A stretch of DNA of 64,000 nucleotides from Streptomyces humidus. GTDB taxonomy: Bacteria; Actinomycetota; Actinomycetes; Streptomycetales; Streptomycetaceae. This document shows positions 54,152 through 62,175 of this stretch, one piece after another. The stretch is from positions 186,001 through 250,000 of the forward strand of contig NZ_BMTL01000001.1 in assembly GCF_014649655.1 (NCBI RefSeq), given 5' to 3'. The notes under the pieces were generated by a model that saw nothing but the letters and a program-made list of their open reading frames with translations, was not told the DNA's origin and did not search any database. Within the stretch, counting starts at the first letter, position 1. Each line of letters starts with the position of its first letter. The translations under genes were made by a program, and so were the position numbers.

Positions 54152-55029
54152 CTAGATCTTGATCATCTGGAGTCGTAGCCGCCTTCGGAAATGGTGCCGT
54201 CGCGCCTCCGCCTGATGCGCGCGTCGCCAGATCGACCAGTGAAGTCCCTGGTCGATGGCGATGCGGGTCAAGCCGATCAGGTTGAACAGCCGCCGGACCT
54301 CGGCGACGGTCAGGGCCGCGAGCCGTCGCGTTCGCGGCCCGCGGTCACCGCCCAGGTCCGAAGAGCCCCCTTTTGCGGGGTTCGGGCCATCGCGGCCAGG
54401 AACGCCAATGCCAGCATGGCCATGGTGATATGGCGATGCCAGGCGTCGTATTTGCGTACCTGGTAGTTGTCCAGCCCGGCCTGCTGCTTGGCCGCCTCGA
54501 AACACTCCTCGACCGGCCAGCGCAATCCGATGACCGCCACCAGTTCCGGCAGTGACTCCCCGCGCGGGTTGTAGCATGCGACGAACCACGAGAACGGCAC
54601 CCCGGCCGCCACGGCACGGTCGATCATGGCCTGGACCTGCTGCGGACGGGTTTGGAATACCACCTCGTCCGGGATCCCGGCCTCCCGGCGGCGTTCGAAG
54701 TCAACGGCCCAGGAATCCTTGGGCAGATAGAGCTCCCGGTCGATCAGTACACGGTCGCCACGACGGTTGACGTAGGCCAGGAACGTCCCGATCTGACAAT
54801 TGTCGATACGTCCGAGGGTGCCGGAATACTGCCGCTGGACCCCGGCGGATTTGACGCCCTTCTTCTCGAACCCGGTGGGGTCGGCGATCAGCACGCCCCG
54901 GGGATCCGCGAAGCATTCCATGGCGTAGTCGCGGACCAAGTCCCGCATCAGAGCCGCGCTCCACGAGGTGAGGTTCAAGAACCGCTGGAGCGCCTTGGGC
55001 TCCTTCTCGCCGGCGAACTCAGCCATGGT
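54152..55029 (-). pseudogene. IS701-type transposase relic with internal deletion and frameshift
   Basis: Minus-strand sequence from 55027 reads MAEFAGEKEPKALQRFLNL, DPTGFEKKGVKSAGVQRQYSG, NCQIGTFLAYVNRRGDRVLI and RELYLPKDSWAVDFERRREA, the N-terminal half of IS701 transposases. After VPFSWFVA it jumps to CYNPRGESLPELVAVIGLRW, so about 100 central residues are missing. Near 54330 the frame changes: the normal ending LAALTVAEVRRLFNLIGLTR to HFRRRLRLQ is in a second frame. The 5' part of the gene is absent; instead the 3' end of a group II intron is joined directly before MAEFAG. Confidence 0.8.
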
Positions 55030-55380
55030 GTGAGGTCGGGCCGGGGCGCCCTGCCGACGTTGCCGTCGGTGGGTTTCCCCGGCCCGCCTCCCGAACCGGA
55101 CGTGCCCGCTCTCCAGGCATCCGGCTCTCCACAAGCCCTTTCAGACGGCCGCTGCCGTCGTGGTCCCGTTGGGCCAAGGCGAGGGGATCTTGTTGCCGCG
55201 GTAGAGGTAGCGGTGGGGCCGCACCTTCGCGCACTTGAACAAGGTCACCTCGTCGTCGGCGGGCCACCATCGGCCCGCGCTATAGCGGCGGCTCAGACTC
55301 TTCCAATTGGACCGGCGGTGTTTGCCACCCCCGTGCCCGATGCGGCTGCCGTTGTCGAGACCGTAGCCAGGTCTCGGCAT
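55030..55380 (-). mobile_element. Group II intron 3' remnant (maturase end, domains V and VI)
   Basis: Domain V is recognisable at 55093-55127 (minus strand): GAGCCGGATG at its 5' side and GCACGTCCGGTTC at its 3' side match the conserved 34-35-nt hairpin with the AGC triad. Domain VI is the hairpin between 55037-55046 and 55077-55086. The intron 3' end lies near 55030, followed by IS701 transposase code. Upstream is the maturase C-terminus; the rest of the intron is missing and replaced by the IS607-type element. Confidence 0.75.
55141..55380 (-). pseudogene. Group II intron reverse transcriptase/maturase, C-terminal fragment
   Basis: About 79 residues remain, including SNWKSLSRRYSAGRWW and KVRPHRYLYRGNKIPSPW, characteristic of the maturase (X/thumb) end of bacterial group II intron proteins. 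The reverse transcriptase domain is absent. Its stop is 14 bases before domain V, the usual arrangement. Confidence 0.72.
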
Positions 55381-55480
55381 TCCGGGTATTTCGGCCCGGA
55401 AGGTCCGTCACATCACCAAAGCAGGAGAGCTTCGGCTTGAGTACGGTCTCTCGTTTCCGTCTGCCGCTGGTGCGGCAGGG
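55370..55480 (-). ncRNA. Predicted omega-RNA/guide region at the tnpB 3' end
   Basis: Family knowledge: TnpB uses an RNA from the 3' end of its gene and the element end, with the guide copied from the flanking DNA. Here the minus-strand sequence after the tnpB stop forms a small hairpin (TTCCGGG, loop, CCCGGAA at about 55383-55404). The exact end cannot be set by eye. The guide would then read into group II intron maturase sequence. Confidence 0.4.
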
Positions 55481-56870
55481 TTGCGCCACCTGCCCGCCCC
55501 GCTTCCGCCGTGCGGCGGAAGCGGGTGGCGCGGGTCTTCTGGTCGGCTCCACGAGGCTTCGACACCGCCGGGGCGGTGTCCTGGTCTCCGGCCACTCCGG
55601 TACCAGTCACTGCGGCTGCCGCGAGGGCGGCGAGGTTGAGTGCGGCGTTGTCGTCCCGGTCGATGACCAGATGGCAGGCGTCGCATTCGTAGGTACGGAT
55701 GTGCAGCGGCAGCTTGGCTTTCACCGCGCCGCACCCGGAACAGGTCTTGGAGGAGGGGTACCAGCGGTCGGCCACGATGATGCGGGTGGCGTGGCGCTGG
55801 CTGGTCTTGTAGTCGAGCTGGCGGCGGATCTCGCCGAATCCGGCGTCGGCGATCCGGCGGGCCAGGCGCCGGTTGCGGAGCATGCCGGCGACGTTGAGGT
55901 CTTCGACCACGACGGTGCCGTACTCGGCGGCCACGGCGGTGGTGAGCTTGTGCAGGGCGTCTTCGCGGAGGTTCGCCACGCGGTGGTGGACCTTGTTGCG
56001 GGCGGCGTTGGCCTTCTCCCACCGCTTCGACGGCTGCTGTCCGGTGCGCCGGTCGGGGCCCTGGCGTCGGGACACGGTGCGGGAGGCGCGGCGCAGTCGC
56101 TTGCGCGCGGCGTCGTAGTGCCCGGTATTCGCGACGGTGCGGATCTCGCCGGTGCTGTCGGCCATGACCGCGAGGGTCTTCACCCCGAGGTCGATACCGA
56201 CCGCGACATCCGGCCGCGCCACGCCTTCGGGGTCCCGCTTCACCTCGGCCTGGAAGGACACGAACCAGCGTCCGCGTTCGTGCCGCACCGTCGCGGACAG
56301 AATCCGCGCCGTCCCGGCCTGGACGCGGTCCAGGAGTTTCACGGTCGGCTCATGGACACGGATCGTGCCCAGGCGGGGCAGCGTCACATGCCGGCCACCC
56401 GCTTCGACGCGGATCGTGCCGGTGGTGAACCGGCAGGACAGGCGCGCCTTCCGCTTCGACTTGAAGCGGGGCATACCGACTCGCTTGCCCTTGCGCTGTC
56501 CGCGCTTGGACTTCGCGTAGTTGTCGAACGCGGCGGCGGCGTTCGCGAGGCCGGTGGAGTACGCCTCCTTGGAGTTCTCCTCCCACCAGGCCGCGAACCT
56601 CCAGTCGGTGTGCTTGGCCTCGTTGAAAGCCTTCCGCAGCGACGGCAGCGACCACGGACGCCACTGGGTCAGCTGCTCCTCGGCGATCCCGTAGGACTCC
56701 TCCGCGCGGCGCTGCCACCACGACGCCCCGACCCAGCCGACCGCCCAGTTGTACGCGGTACGGGCGGCGCCGCAGTGCGAGCGCAGCGCGTGCTCCTGGG
56801 CGGCGTTCGGGTCCAGCGCGAACCGGAACGCCTGCACCACGAACCCCGGCTGCGGCTGGAACTTCTTCAC
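55413..56870 (-). CDS. tnpB: TnpB-family RNA-guided endonuclease
   Basis: The 485-aa protein has an N-terminal helical/wedge region from FRFALDPNAAQEHALRSHCG and a RuvC-like nuclease with Asp227 in VGIDLGVKTLAV, Glu323 in VVVEDLNVAGM and Asp in DRDDNAALN (404-406). The zinc ribbon is between (C377, C380, C396, C399 in CSGC and CDAC). All three catalytic acids and four zinc cysteines are present, so it looks functional. A C-terminal tail of about 70 residues is basic and low in conservation and overlaps the predicted guide RNA. The GTG start overlaps the tnpA stop. Confidence 0.88.
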   Translation of the reverse strand: MKKFQPQPGFVVQAFRFALDPNAAQEHALRSHCGAARTAYNWAVGWVGASWWQRRAEESYGIAEEQLTQWRPWSLPSLRKAFNEAKHTDWRFAAWWEENSKEAYSTGLANAAAAFDNYAKSKRGQRKGKRVGMPRFKSKRKARLSCRFTTGTIRVEAGGRHVTLPRLGTIRVHEPTVKLLDRVQAGTARILSATVRHERGRWFVSFQAEVKRDPEGVARPDVAVGIDLGVKTLAVMADSTGEIRTVANTGHYDAARKRLRRASRTVSRRQGPDRRTGQQPSKRWEKANAARNKVHHRVANLREDALHKLTTAVAAEYGTVVVEDLNVAGMLRNRRLARRIADAGFGEIRRQLDYKTSQRHATRIIVADRWYPSSKTCSGCGAVKAKLPLHIRTYECDACHLVIDRDDNAALNLAALAAAAVTGTGVAGDQDTAPAVSKPRGADQKTRATRFRRTAEAGRAGGATLPHQRQTETRDRTQAEALLLW

Positions 56871-57451
56871 TCGGCGTCCTCGGCGGTCGCCACGGCCACC
56901 GCGCGGGCGGCGCGGTTCTTCGCCGCCCGCCGCCCGTACAGGCGGGCGCACGTCGACGTGAGCACCTCGGTGAGGTCCCGTACCAGGTCGTCAGCGGTCT
57001 CGGTGGGGTCGAGGACGACCAGGCGCCGCCCGGACGCCGACAGGACGGCCTCCAGGTGCTCGACACCGAACCGGGCCAGCCGGTCACGATGCTCGACCAC
57101 GATCACCGCCGCCTGCGGGTCGGACAGCAGACGGTGCAGCTTGCGGCGCCGCCCGTTCAGTCCCGACCCGACCTCGGTGACGACCTCCGCGACCGGCAGA
57201 CCGAGCCCGTTCGCGCCATCCACCACCCGTGACGCCTGCCGGTCCAGATCGGCTTTCTGGTCGGCTGACGAGACACGGCAGTACGCCACCACCCGTCCCG
57301 AGGCCGCAGAGACGGCCGGAGCGGGCTCGGCGACCAGCCACGTACCGGACGGCGCCTGACGGACCGGAACGGGCATCTTCCCGTCCTTCACCCATCGCCA
57401 GGCGGTCTGGTAGCTCACACCCTGCTGTCGCGCCCACTCCGAAAGCTTCAC
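56867..57451 (-). CDS. tnpA: IS607-type serine recombinase TnpA
   Basis: The 194-aa protein has an N-terminal MerR-like HTH (LSEWARQQGVSYQTAWRWVKDGKMPVP) followed by a small serine recombinase catalytic domain. The nucleophile serine is in YCRVSSADQKADLDRQ (Ser61/62) and the arginine motif is HRDRLARFGVEHLE. The domain order HTH-catalytic is the IS607 hallmark. It is complete and should catalyse excision and integration of the element. Confidence 0.9.
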   Translation of the reverse strand: MKLSEWARQQGVSYQTAWRWVKDGKMPVPVRQAPSGTWLVAEPAPAVSAASGRVVAYCRVSSADQKADLDRQASRVVDGANGLGLPVAEVVTEVGSGLNGRRRKLHRLLSDPQAAVIVVEHRDRLARFGVEHLEAVLSASGRRLVVLDPTETADDLVRDLTEVLTSTCARLYGRRAAKNRAARAVAVATAEDAE

Positions 57452-57618
57452 AAAACCAAGATATGCGAGATGTCCGACTAGAGATGACTATGAATGATTA
57501 GGAAATTCGTAGCAGCTTTCACCCTCGTTGGAGCGCCGCGGGGTAGACATGCTGGCCAGGCCGAAGATCGGCCGAGCGGTCTTCGGTGATCAGCGGCGGG
57601 GCAACCGGAACCGCCGGA

Positions 57619-57682
57619 AGGATCACACCTCGCATGTGAACTCTCGGTGCGTGAGGTCGAACCTTGAGAGGAACTACACCCG
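57619..57682. repeat. Left arm of a long inverted repeat around the regulator/SDR pair
   Basis: The arm contains two perfect 25-bp blocks, 57619-57643 and 57658-57682, that are reverse complements of 59677-59701 and 59631-59655. The middle differs and is shorter by 7 bases. It lies 33 bp downstream of the regulator stop. The 57452-57618 stretch holds the IS607 end and no gene that I recognise. Confidence 0.9.
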
Positions 57683-57715
57683 AAGGCGCTCGGCTCCGAG
57701 AATGCCGCTGGTGCG

Positions 57716-58570
57716 TCAGGATCCTGCGAACGTGTCGGCGCCGAGCACGGTCAGCAGGGCAAGCTTGTCGTAGCTCTCCGTGCCAGGTGTGGCGGTGAAG
57801 ATGAGCAGGGACTGCCCTTGGTCGGGGTCGAGCAGTGTCTGGCAGTACAGGTCGATGCGTCCGACCTCGGGGTGGACGAAGCGTTTGGCGTTGCTCCACC
57901 GCAGTCCCACTTCGTGGCGGTTCCACAGCTCGGCGAATTCCTCGTTGTGTTGCAGGTCGGCCACGAGCGAGGCGGCCGGCGAGCCGGGCCCCTGCGCGGT
58001 GGCACTGGCGCGCAGGATGGCGACGTAGACGCGGCTGTGCAGGTGGTGGTCGTCGGGCAGGTACCGATGGCGGGCGGTGGGGTCGGTGAACCACCGGTAG
58101 AGGGTGCTGCGCGCCGGGCCGGTGTGACGCGTCTCGTCGCCGAGCAGCGCCACGGCGGGCGGCGTCTGTTGCAGCGTTTCACCGACCGTGCCCACGATCT
58201 GCGCGGGTGTGTCCTGAAGCCGGTCCATGACGCGCAGCAGGCCGGGACTGATGTGCGCTTCGCGTAGTCGCCGTGTCTGGAGGCGGTACCCGCACAGCAG
58301 GAACAGGTGGTCACGTTCGTCGGGGGTCAGGCGCAGTCCCCGGGCGATGGCCGCCGCCATCTGCTGCGACGGCTGGGAACCACTACCGCGTTCCAGCCGG
58401 GCCAGATAGTCGGCCGACATGTCGCACAGCTCGGCGACCTCCTCCCGGCGCAGCCCGGTCGTGCGCCGTCGTGCGCCGCGGCGCAACCCGACGTCCTCAG
58501 GTTGCAGGGACTCCCGGCGTCCGCGCAGGAAATCGGCCAGACCCTCGCCGTCCAATGCCGTGTCCACCAT
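57716..58570 (-). CDS. XRE regulator with MmyB-like ligand-binding domain
   Basis: The 284-aa protein has an HTH of the Cro/C1 type (LRGRRESLQPEDVGL, then TTGLRREEVAELCDMSADYLARLERG) and an MLTR/MmyB-like C-terminal domain (LYRWFTDPTARHRYLPDDHH and LWNRHEVGLRWSNAKRFVHPEVGRI). Family members are commonly divergent from a short-chain dehydrogenase and control it. The ATG at 58570 begins MVDTALDG just before the conserved part. It lies inside the inverted-repeat cassette. Confidence 0.87.
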   Translation of the reverse strand: MVDTALDGEGLADFLRGRRESLQPEDVGLRRGARRRTTGLRREEVAELCDMSADYLARLERGSGSQPSQQMAAAIARGLRLTPDERDHLFLLCGYRLQTRRLREAHISPGLLRVMDRLQDTPAQIVGTVGETLQQTPPAVALLGDETRHTGPARSTLYRWFTDPTARHRYLPDDHHLHSRVYVAILRASATAQGPGSPAASLVADLQHNEEFAELWNRHEVGLRWSNAKRFVHPEVGRIDLYCQTLLDPDQGQSLLIFTATPGTESYDKLALLTVLGADTFAGS

Positions 58571-58741
58571 CGGGCTCCCCGCTTCGCATGTCGTATACCT
58601 CCGCCTCATTGTCCGGCAGGTCGACACGGGTAGCCACGCCCTGCGATTCAGTGGTTGGGCAGGTCCTTCATCCGCCGGCACGGGCCCCGTTCACTGGACG
58701 GCGTCAGGAATCAGGCAAAAGAGCCTCTGAAGGATTTCACT

Positions 58742-59599
58742 ATGGCCAAATGGACCGCGGACCGGCTGCCGAGCATGGCCGGCGTGACGGTGGTGATCAC
58801 CGGTGCCGGCGGGGGGATCGGGCTGGTGACCGCTCGCGAACTCGCACGGGTCGGCGCCCACGTGGTGCTGGCCGTGCGCAACGTCGACAAGGCGCGCCAG
58901 GCAGTGACCGGTATGCATGGAGATTTCGATGTCCGGCGACTCGATGTCGCCGACCTGGACTCAGTACGTGCGTTTGCGACGTCGTATACCGGCGACATCG
59001 ATGTTCTGATCAACAACGCCGGGGTGATGGACATCCCGGCGGCGCGGACCGCGCAGGGCCTGGACGTACAGACCGCGACGAACTATTTCGGGCCGTTCGT
59101 GCTCACCAACCTGCTGCTGCCCCGGCTGACCGACCGCGTGGTGACGGTCTCCAGCCAACTGCACCGATTCGGCAGGCTGGACCTCGACGACCTCAATTGG
59201 CGCGCCCGCAAGTACAACGGGCTGGCCGTCTACGAGTCGTCCAAGCTCGCCGTTGTGCTGTTCTCGCTGGAATTGCAGCGCCGTTTGACCGCCTCGGGAA
59301 GCCGTGTCCGCTCGGTCATCGCTCACCCTGGCGTCGCGCGGACCGGACTGGCCACGCACTCGCCGCTGGGATTCGTCAACCGGCTCCCGTTCCTGGTCCA
59401 GGACGTCGAACGCGGAGCGCTGCCACTCATGTACGCAGCCACGCAGGACGTCCCCGGCAACGCCTACGTCGGTCCGGACGGGCTGTTCAGTTTCACGGGC
59501 TACCCACTGATCCGCAAGCCCAGCCGGGCCGGCCTGGACCCGGCCGTCGCCAAGAGGCTCTGGCAGGCAACCGCCACTCTCACCGGAACTGGCCTCTGA
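58742..59599 (+). CDS. Short-chain dehydrogenase/reductase
   Basis: The 285-aa SDR has the cofactor motif TGAGGGIGL near residue 20, NNAGVMD near 95, and catalytic Tyr-Lys in YESSKLAV. The preceding VTVSS supplies the serine. The fold resembles the retinol dehydrogenase/oxidoreductase group (long HPGVARTGLATHSP region). The substrate is unknown. AAGGA lies before the ATG. Divergent from the MmyB-like regulator and, like it, followed 31 bp later by an arm of the inverted repeat. Confidence 0.88.
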   Translation: MAKWTADRLPSMAGVTVVITGAGGGIGLVTARELARVGAHVVLAVRNVDKARQAVTGMHGDFDVRRLDVADLDSVRAFATSYTGDIDVLINNAGVMDIPAARTAQGLDVQTATNYFGPFVLTNLLLPRLTDRVVTVSSQLHRFGRLDLDDLNWRARKYNGLAVYESSKLAVVLFSLELQRRLTASGSRVRSVIAHPGVARTGLATHSPLGFVNRLPFLVQDVERGALPLMYAATQDVPGNAYVGPDGLFSFTGYPLIRKPSRAGLDPAVAKRLWQATATLTGTGL

Positions 59600-59630
59600 A
59601 AAAACCAGGCACGTTTCCCCGGTGCGACTC

Positions 59631-59701
59631 CGGGTGTAGTTCCTCTCAAGGTTCGGCATCACCGGCACCGAGCCGCGAGTTCACATGCGAGGTGTGATCC
59701 T
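59631..59701. repeat. Right arm of the long inverted repeat
   Basis: This 71-bp arm pairs with 57619-57682 through two 25-bp perfect blocks. Within the arm, GGTTCGG and CCGAGCC can form a small hairpin. The arms point outward from a 1.95-kb segment holding exactly two genes. Confidence 0.9.
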
Positions 59702-59784
59702 CCTCCAAAGGAGCTACGCCCAAGTGAGTTTGCTGCTGACTGCCGAACTCGGACAGGCGCTCTCGGGCGCCCGTCCGGGAGGTG

Positions 59785-60189
59785 TCAGAGTTGGCGGAAG
59801 CAGACCGTGAGTGGCAGGGGTGTGCACCCGAGCGCCTCGTAGAGGGCTCGGGCCGGTGCGTGGAACTGGTCTCCTACGGTGCCGATCTCGACGACCTCGG
59901 CACCGAGAGCCCGCATCTGTTCGCATGCGTGCTCACACAGCGTGGCGCCCACATGGTGCCGTCGATGCCGGTTCGAGAGGGCGAGGATCGTGATCTCACC
60001 CTTTTTGCGGGCCGGAGCGACGCTCCACGCCACGTGACCTGCGATGGTGCCTTCTGCTTCGGCGACGGCGACGTAGGTGCGATGCGCGGGCGCGTGGAGC
60101 TCGGCGACCTGTTTGCGGTAGTCGTCGCGCCAGTTGCTGTGCTGAACAGCGAAGACGGCGCCACGTCTGCGCAGGTAGGCGCGGTTCAT
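59785..60189 (-). pseudogene. GNAT acetyltransferase fragment fused to a transposase piece
   Basis: The C-terminal 120 residues form a GNAT-like core (YVAVAEAEGTIAGHVAWSVA, ITILALSNRHRRHHVGATLC, AHAPARALYEALGCTPLPLT). The frame continues upstream without a stop into NRAYLRRRG of an IS5-type transposase, so the gene has lost its own start. A possible chimeric start is the ATG at 60189. The junction is near 60158. Probably inactive, although the acetyl-CoA site RRHHVG is retained. Confidence 0.65.
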
Positions 60190-60380
60190 GCGGGAGGCGT
60201 ACGCCTTGTCAGCGCGCACACGATCGGGGCGGACGCGTGGCCGGCCCACCCCGATACGGGGCACGCGAACTTTCTCCAGCACGGCCTCAAACTGCGGTGA
60301 GTCACCGCACTGCCCGGCCGTCATTGATGAGCACGGCACACGGTGGAGTCGACGCCTGGCTCCCACCTGATCGCACCCTT
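60158..60380 (-). pseudogene. IS5-type transposase relic
   Basis: Minus-strand sequence encodes WEPGVDSTVCRAHQ, then a gap, then TAGQCGDSPQFEAVLEKVRV and RVRADKAYASRMNRAYLRRRG, which are landmark parts of IS5-group DDE transposases. Internal sequence between VDSTVCRAHQ and TAGQ is missing, and the C-terminus is replaced by the acetyltransferase fragment. Confidence 0.7.
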
Positions 60381-60479
60381 CGCATCGGCCAGGGACTGAG
60401 GCTGGGTAGTCCGAAGCTCGGTCCGAGAGCCGACCGCGCAGGGAGGGTTCACCCCGCGCCGGAGCGAGCGGGCCGGCGC

Positions 60480-61349
60480 TCAGTGGAAGACCGAGGGCGG
60501 CGGCGCCGGTGACGCCACCGCCGAGGCGTCCACCACGGCCACCGCGCCACCGGTGAAGTCGGTGAGCGCGCGGCCGTGTTCGACGCGGCCGGGGTGCGGA
60601 TCGGAGGCGGCCCGTCGGGTCAGTTCGGCGGTCGGCAGGGGCAGGTCGGAGGCGACGAGCACCGCGTTGCCGAACCGTCTGCCCCGCAGCACGGTCGGGT
60701 CGGCGACCAGAGCGAGGTCCGGGAACCGCGCGGCCGCGGTGGCTATCTGACCGCGCAGGTGGGTGAGCGGCGGGCCGTCGGCGATGTTGGCGGCGTAGAC
60801 CCCGCCGGGCTTCAGGGCCCTGCGGACCGCGTCGAGGAACTCGGTCGAGGTGAGGTGGGCCGGGGTACGGGCGCCGCTGAACACGTCGGCCAGGACGAGA
60901 TCGGCCCATCCGTCGGGAACCTTGGCGAGTCCCTCCCGGGCGTCGGCGGATCTGACCCTGATCCTGGCCCCCGGATCCAACGGCAGCTCGCGGCGGACCA
61001 GTTCGACGAGGGCCGCGTCGCGTTCGACGACCTGCTGGGTGGAGCGGGGGCGCGTCGCGGCGACGTACCGGGCGAGGGTGAACGCGCCGCCGCCCAGGTG
61101 CACGACCTTCAGGGGCCTGCCGGGCGGGGCGACGAGGTCGATGACATGGCCCAGGCGCCGCTGGTACTCGAAGGAGAGGTGGGCGGGGTCGTCGAGGTCG
61201 ACGTGCGACTGGGGGGCTCCGTCGATGAGCAGCGTCCAGGCCCTCGGCCGGTCCCGGTCGGGCACGAGCCGGGCGAGTCCGCCGTCGACGGACTGGGCGA
61301 CGGCTGCGTCGGCGTCCCGCCCGCGCCGATTGTTCCTGGACTTTGCCAT
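60480..61349 (-). CDS. Spermidine-synthase-like methyltransferase-fold protein
   Basis: The 289-aa protein has a spermidine synthase/SAM-binding fold: WTLLIDGAPQSHVDLDDPAHLSFEYQRRL, VVHLGGGAFTLARYVAATRP (nucleotide loop), VRSADAREGL and WADLVLADVFSG. The short N-terminus MAKSRNNRRGRDAD is basic. Many actinobacterial homologues are not proven spermidine synthases, so polyamine activity is only a family guess. Monocistronic. Confidence 0.8.
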   Translation of the reverse strand: MAKSRNNRRGRDADAAVAQSVDGGLARLVPDRDRPRAWTLLIDGAPQSHVDLDDPAHLSFEYQRRLGHVIDLVAPPGRPLKVVHLGGGAFTLARYVAATRPRSTQQVVERDAALVELVRRELPLDPGARIRVRSADAREGLAKVPDGWADLVLADVFSGARTPAHLTSTEFLDAVRRALKPGGVYAANIADGPPLTHLRGQIATAAARFPDLALVADPTVLRGRRFGNAVLVASDLPLPTAELTRRAASDPHPGRVEHGRALTDFTGGAVAVVDASAVASPAPPPSVFH

Positions 61350-61529
61350 GACAGCATTTTCGCAGGCCGAGCGCGCTCCCCGCGCACCCGGTCGACAAGG
61401 GCGTCCGGCACGCGCACGCGTGTGCGGCGCGCAGGGGTGCGCCGCACACGGATACGCGGCACGCACGGACGTGCGGCCGGTCGCCCGCGCGGGCCCGCGG
61501 GCAACCCGGGCACATCGCGGCGGGGGCCG

Positions 61530-61922
61530 TCACCAGCAGCGGTCCGCCGCCTCGATCAGCCGGGCCGCCTCGCCCAGCGCCCGCCGCAGGACCGCCGGAT
61601 CGGTGGCGAGGTCCGACTCGCCGGGCGGCACCAGCCAGTCCGAGCCCCGGGGCGGCGGCTCGGGGGCGAGTCTCAGCCCGCGGCCGTCGGTTCCGGTGCA
61701 GGTGCTGCCCGGTACGTCCCAGGCCTCCGCCGTGCCGGCCGGCACCACGAAGCCGAGGGTGTCATCGCCGTCGTCGTGCAGGACGGGCCCCATCCCGTCC
61801 CCGGCCGACGACGCCCTTCGCAGGATGTCGACCGCCTCCAACCCCTGACGGGTGGGCACCGTCACCAGGTCGCACGCCGCCACCGACGGCGTACGAAGAT
61901 CGTTGCTCTGGCTGGTCTCCAT
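61530..61922 (-). CDS. Conserved hypothetical streptomycete protein
   Basis: The 130-aa acidic protein contains TRQGLEAVDILRRASSAGDG, VLHDDGDDTLGFVVPAGTAE and LRLAPEPPPRGSDWLVPPGE. No domain is recognised with certainty, but the composition and codon use are typical of a real gene. The ATG at 61922 is preferred over an upstream start that would overlap the promoter region. It is divergent from an XRE/TPR regulator across 253 bp. Confidence 0.6.
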   Translation of the reverse strand: METSQSNDLRTPSVAACDLVTVPTRQGLEAVDILRRASSAGDGMGPVLHDDGDDTLGFVVPAGTAEAWDVPGSTCTGTDGRGLRLAPEPPPRGSDWLVPPGESDLATDPAVLRRALGEAARLIEAADRCW

Positions 61923-62175
61923 CCCGGCCTCCACCGCGCAGCCTGCCTGTAGTCCGCAAGGATCAACGCCGGACGGCGTCAAGGGCTACGGCGGAAGTCC
62001 GCCGCAAAGGATGGCAGTTCATGGCAGATCGCGGTGGAGATATCCGGTTTGTAGCCAAACACCGCGTGACGGACCGATCACAGCGGGTACGTTCTTGCCC
62101 GCCGGGAACAGGGGTGCCAGGACAAGTCACCCCTGCTCCGGCATGGTTCGACGGTTCGCACGAGAGGACCCGGCC

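Larger units (their letters stand above)
55370..57500. mobile_element. IS607-type element (tnpA-tnpB)
   Basis: A serine recombinase gene overlaps a tnpB gene by four bases, the defining IS607 arrangement. IS607 elements have no terminal inverted repeats or target duplications, so ends are approximate. The tnpB-side end should be near 55370-55390, after a hairpin TTCCGGG/CCCGGAA; the tnpA-side end lies in the AT-rich stretch near 57455-57500. Both genes are complete. It sits against a truncated group II intron maturase, so it probably inserted there. Confidence 0.75.
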
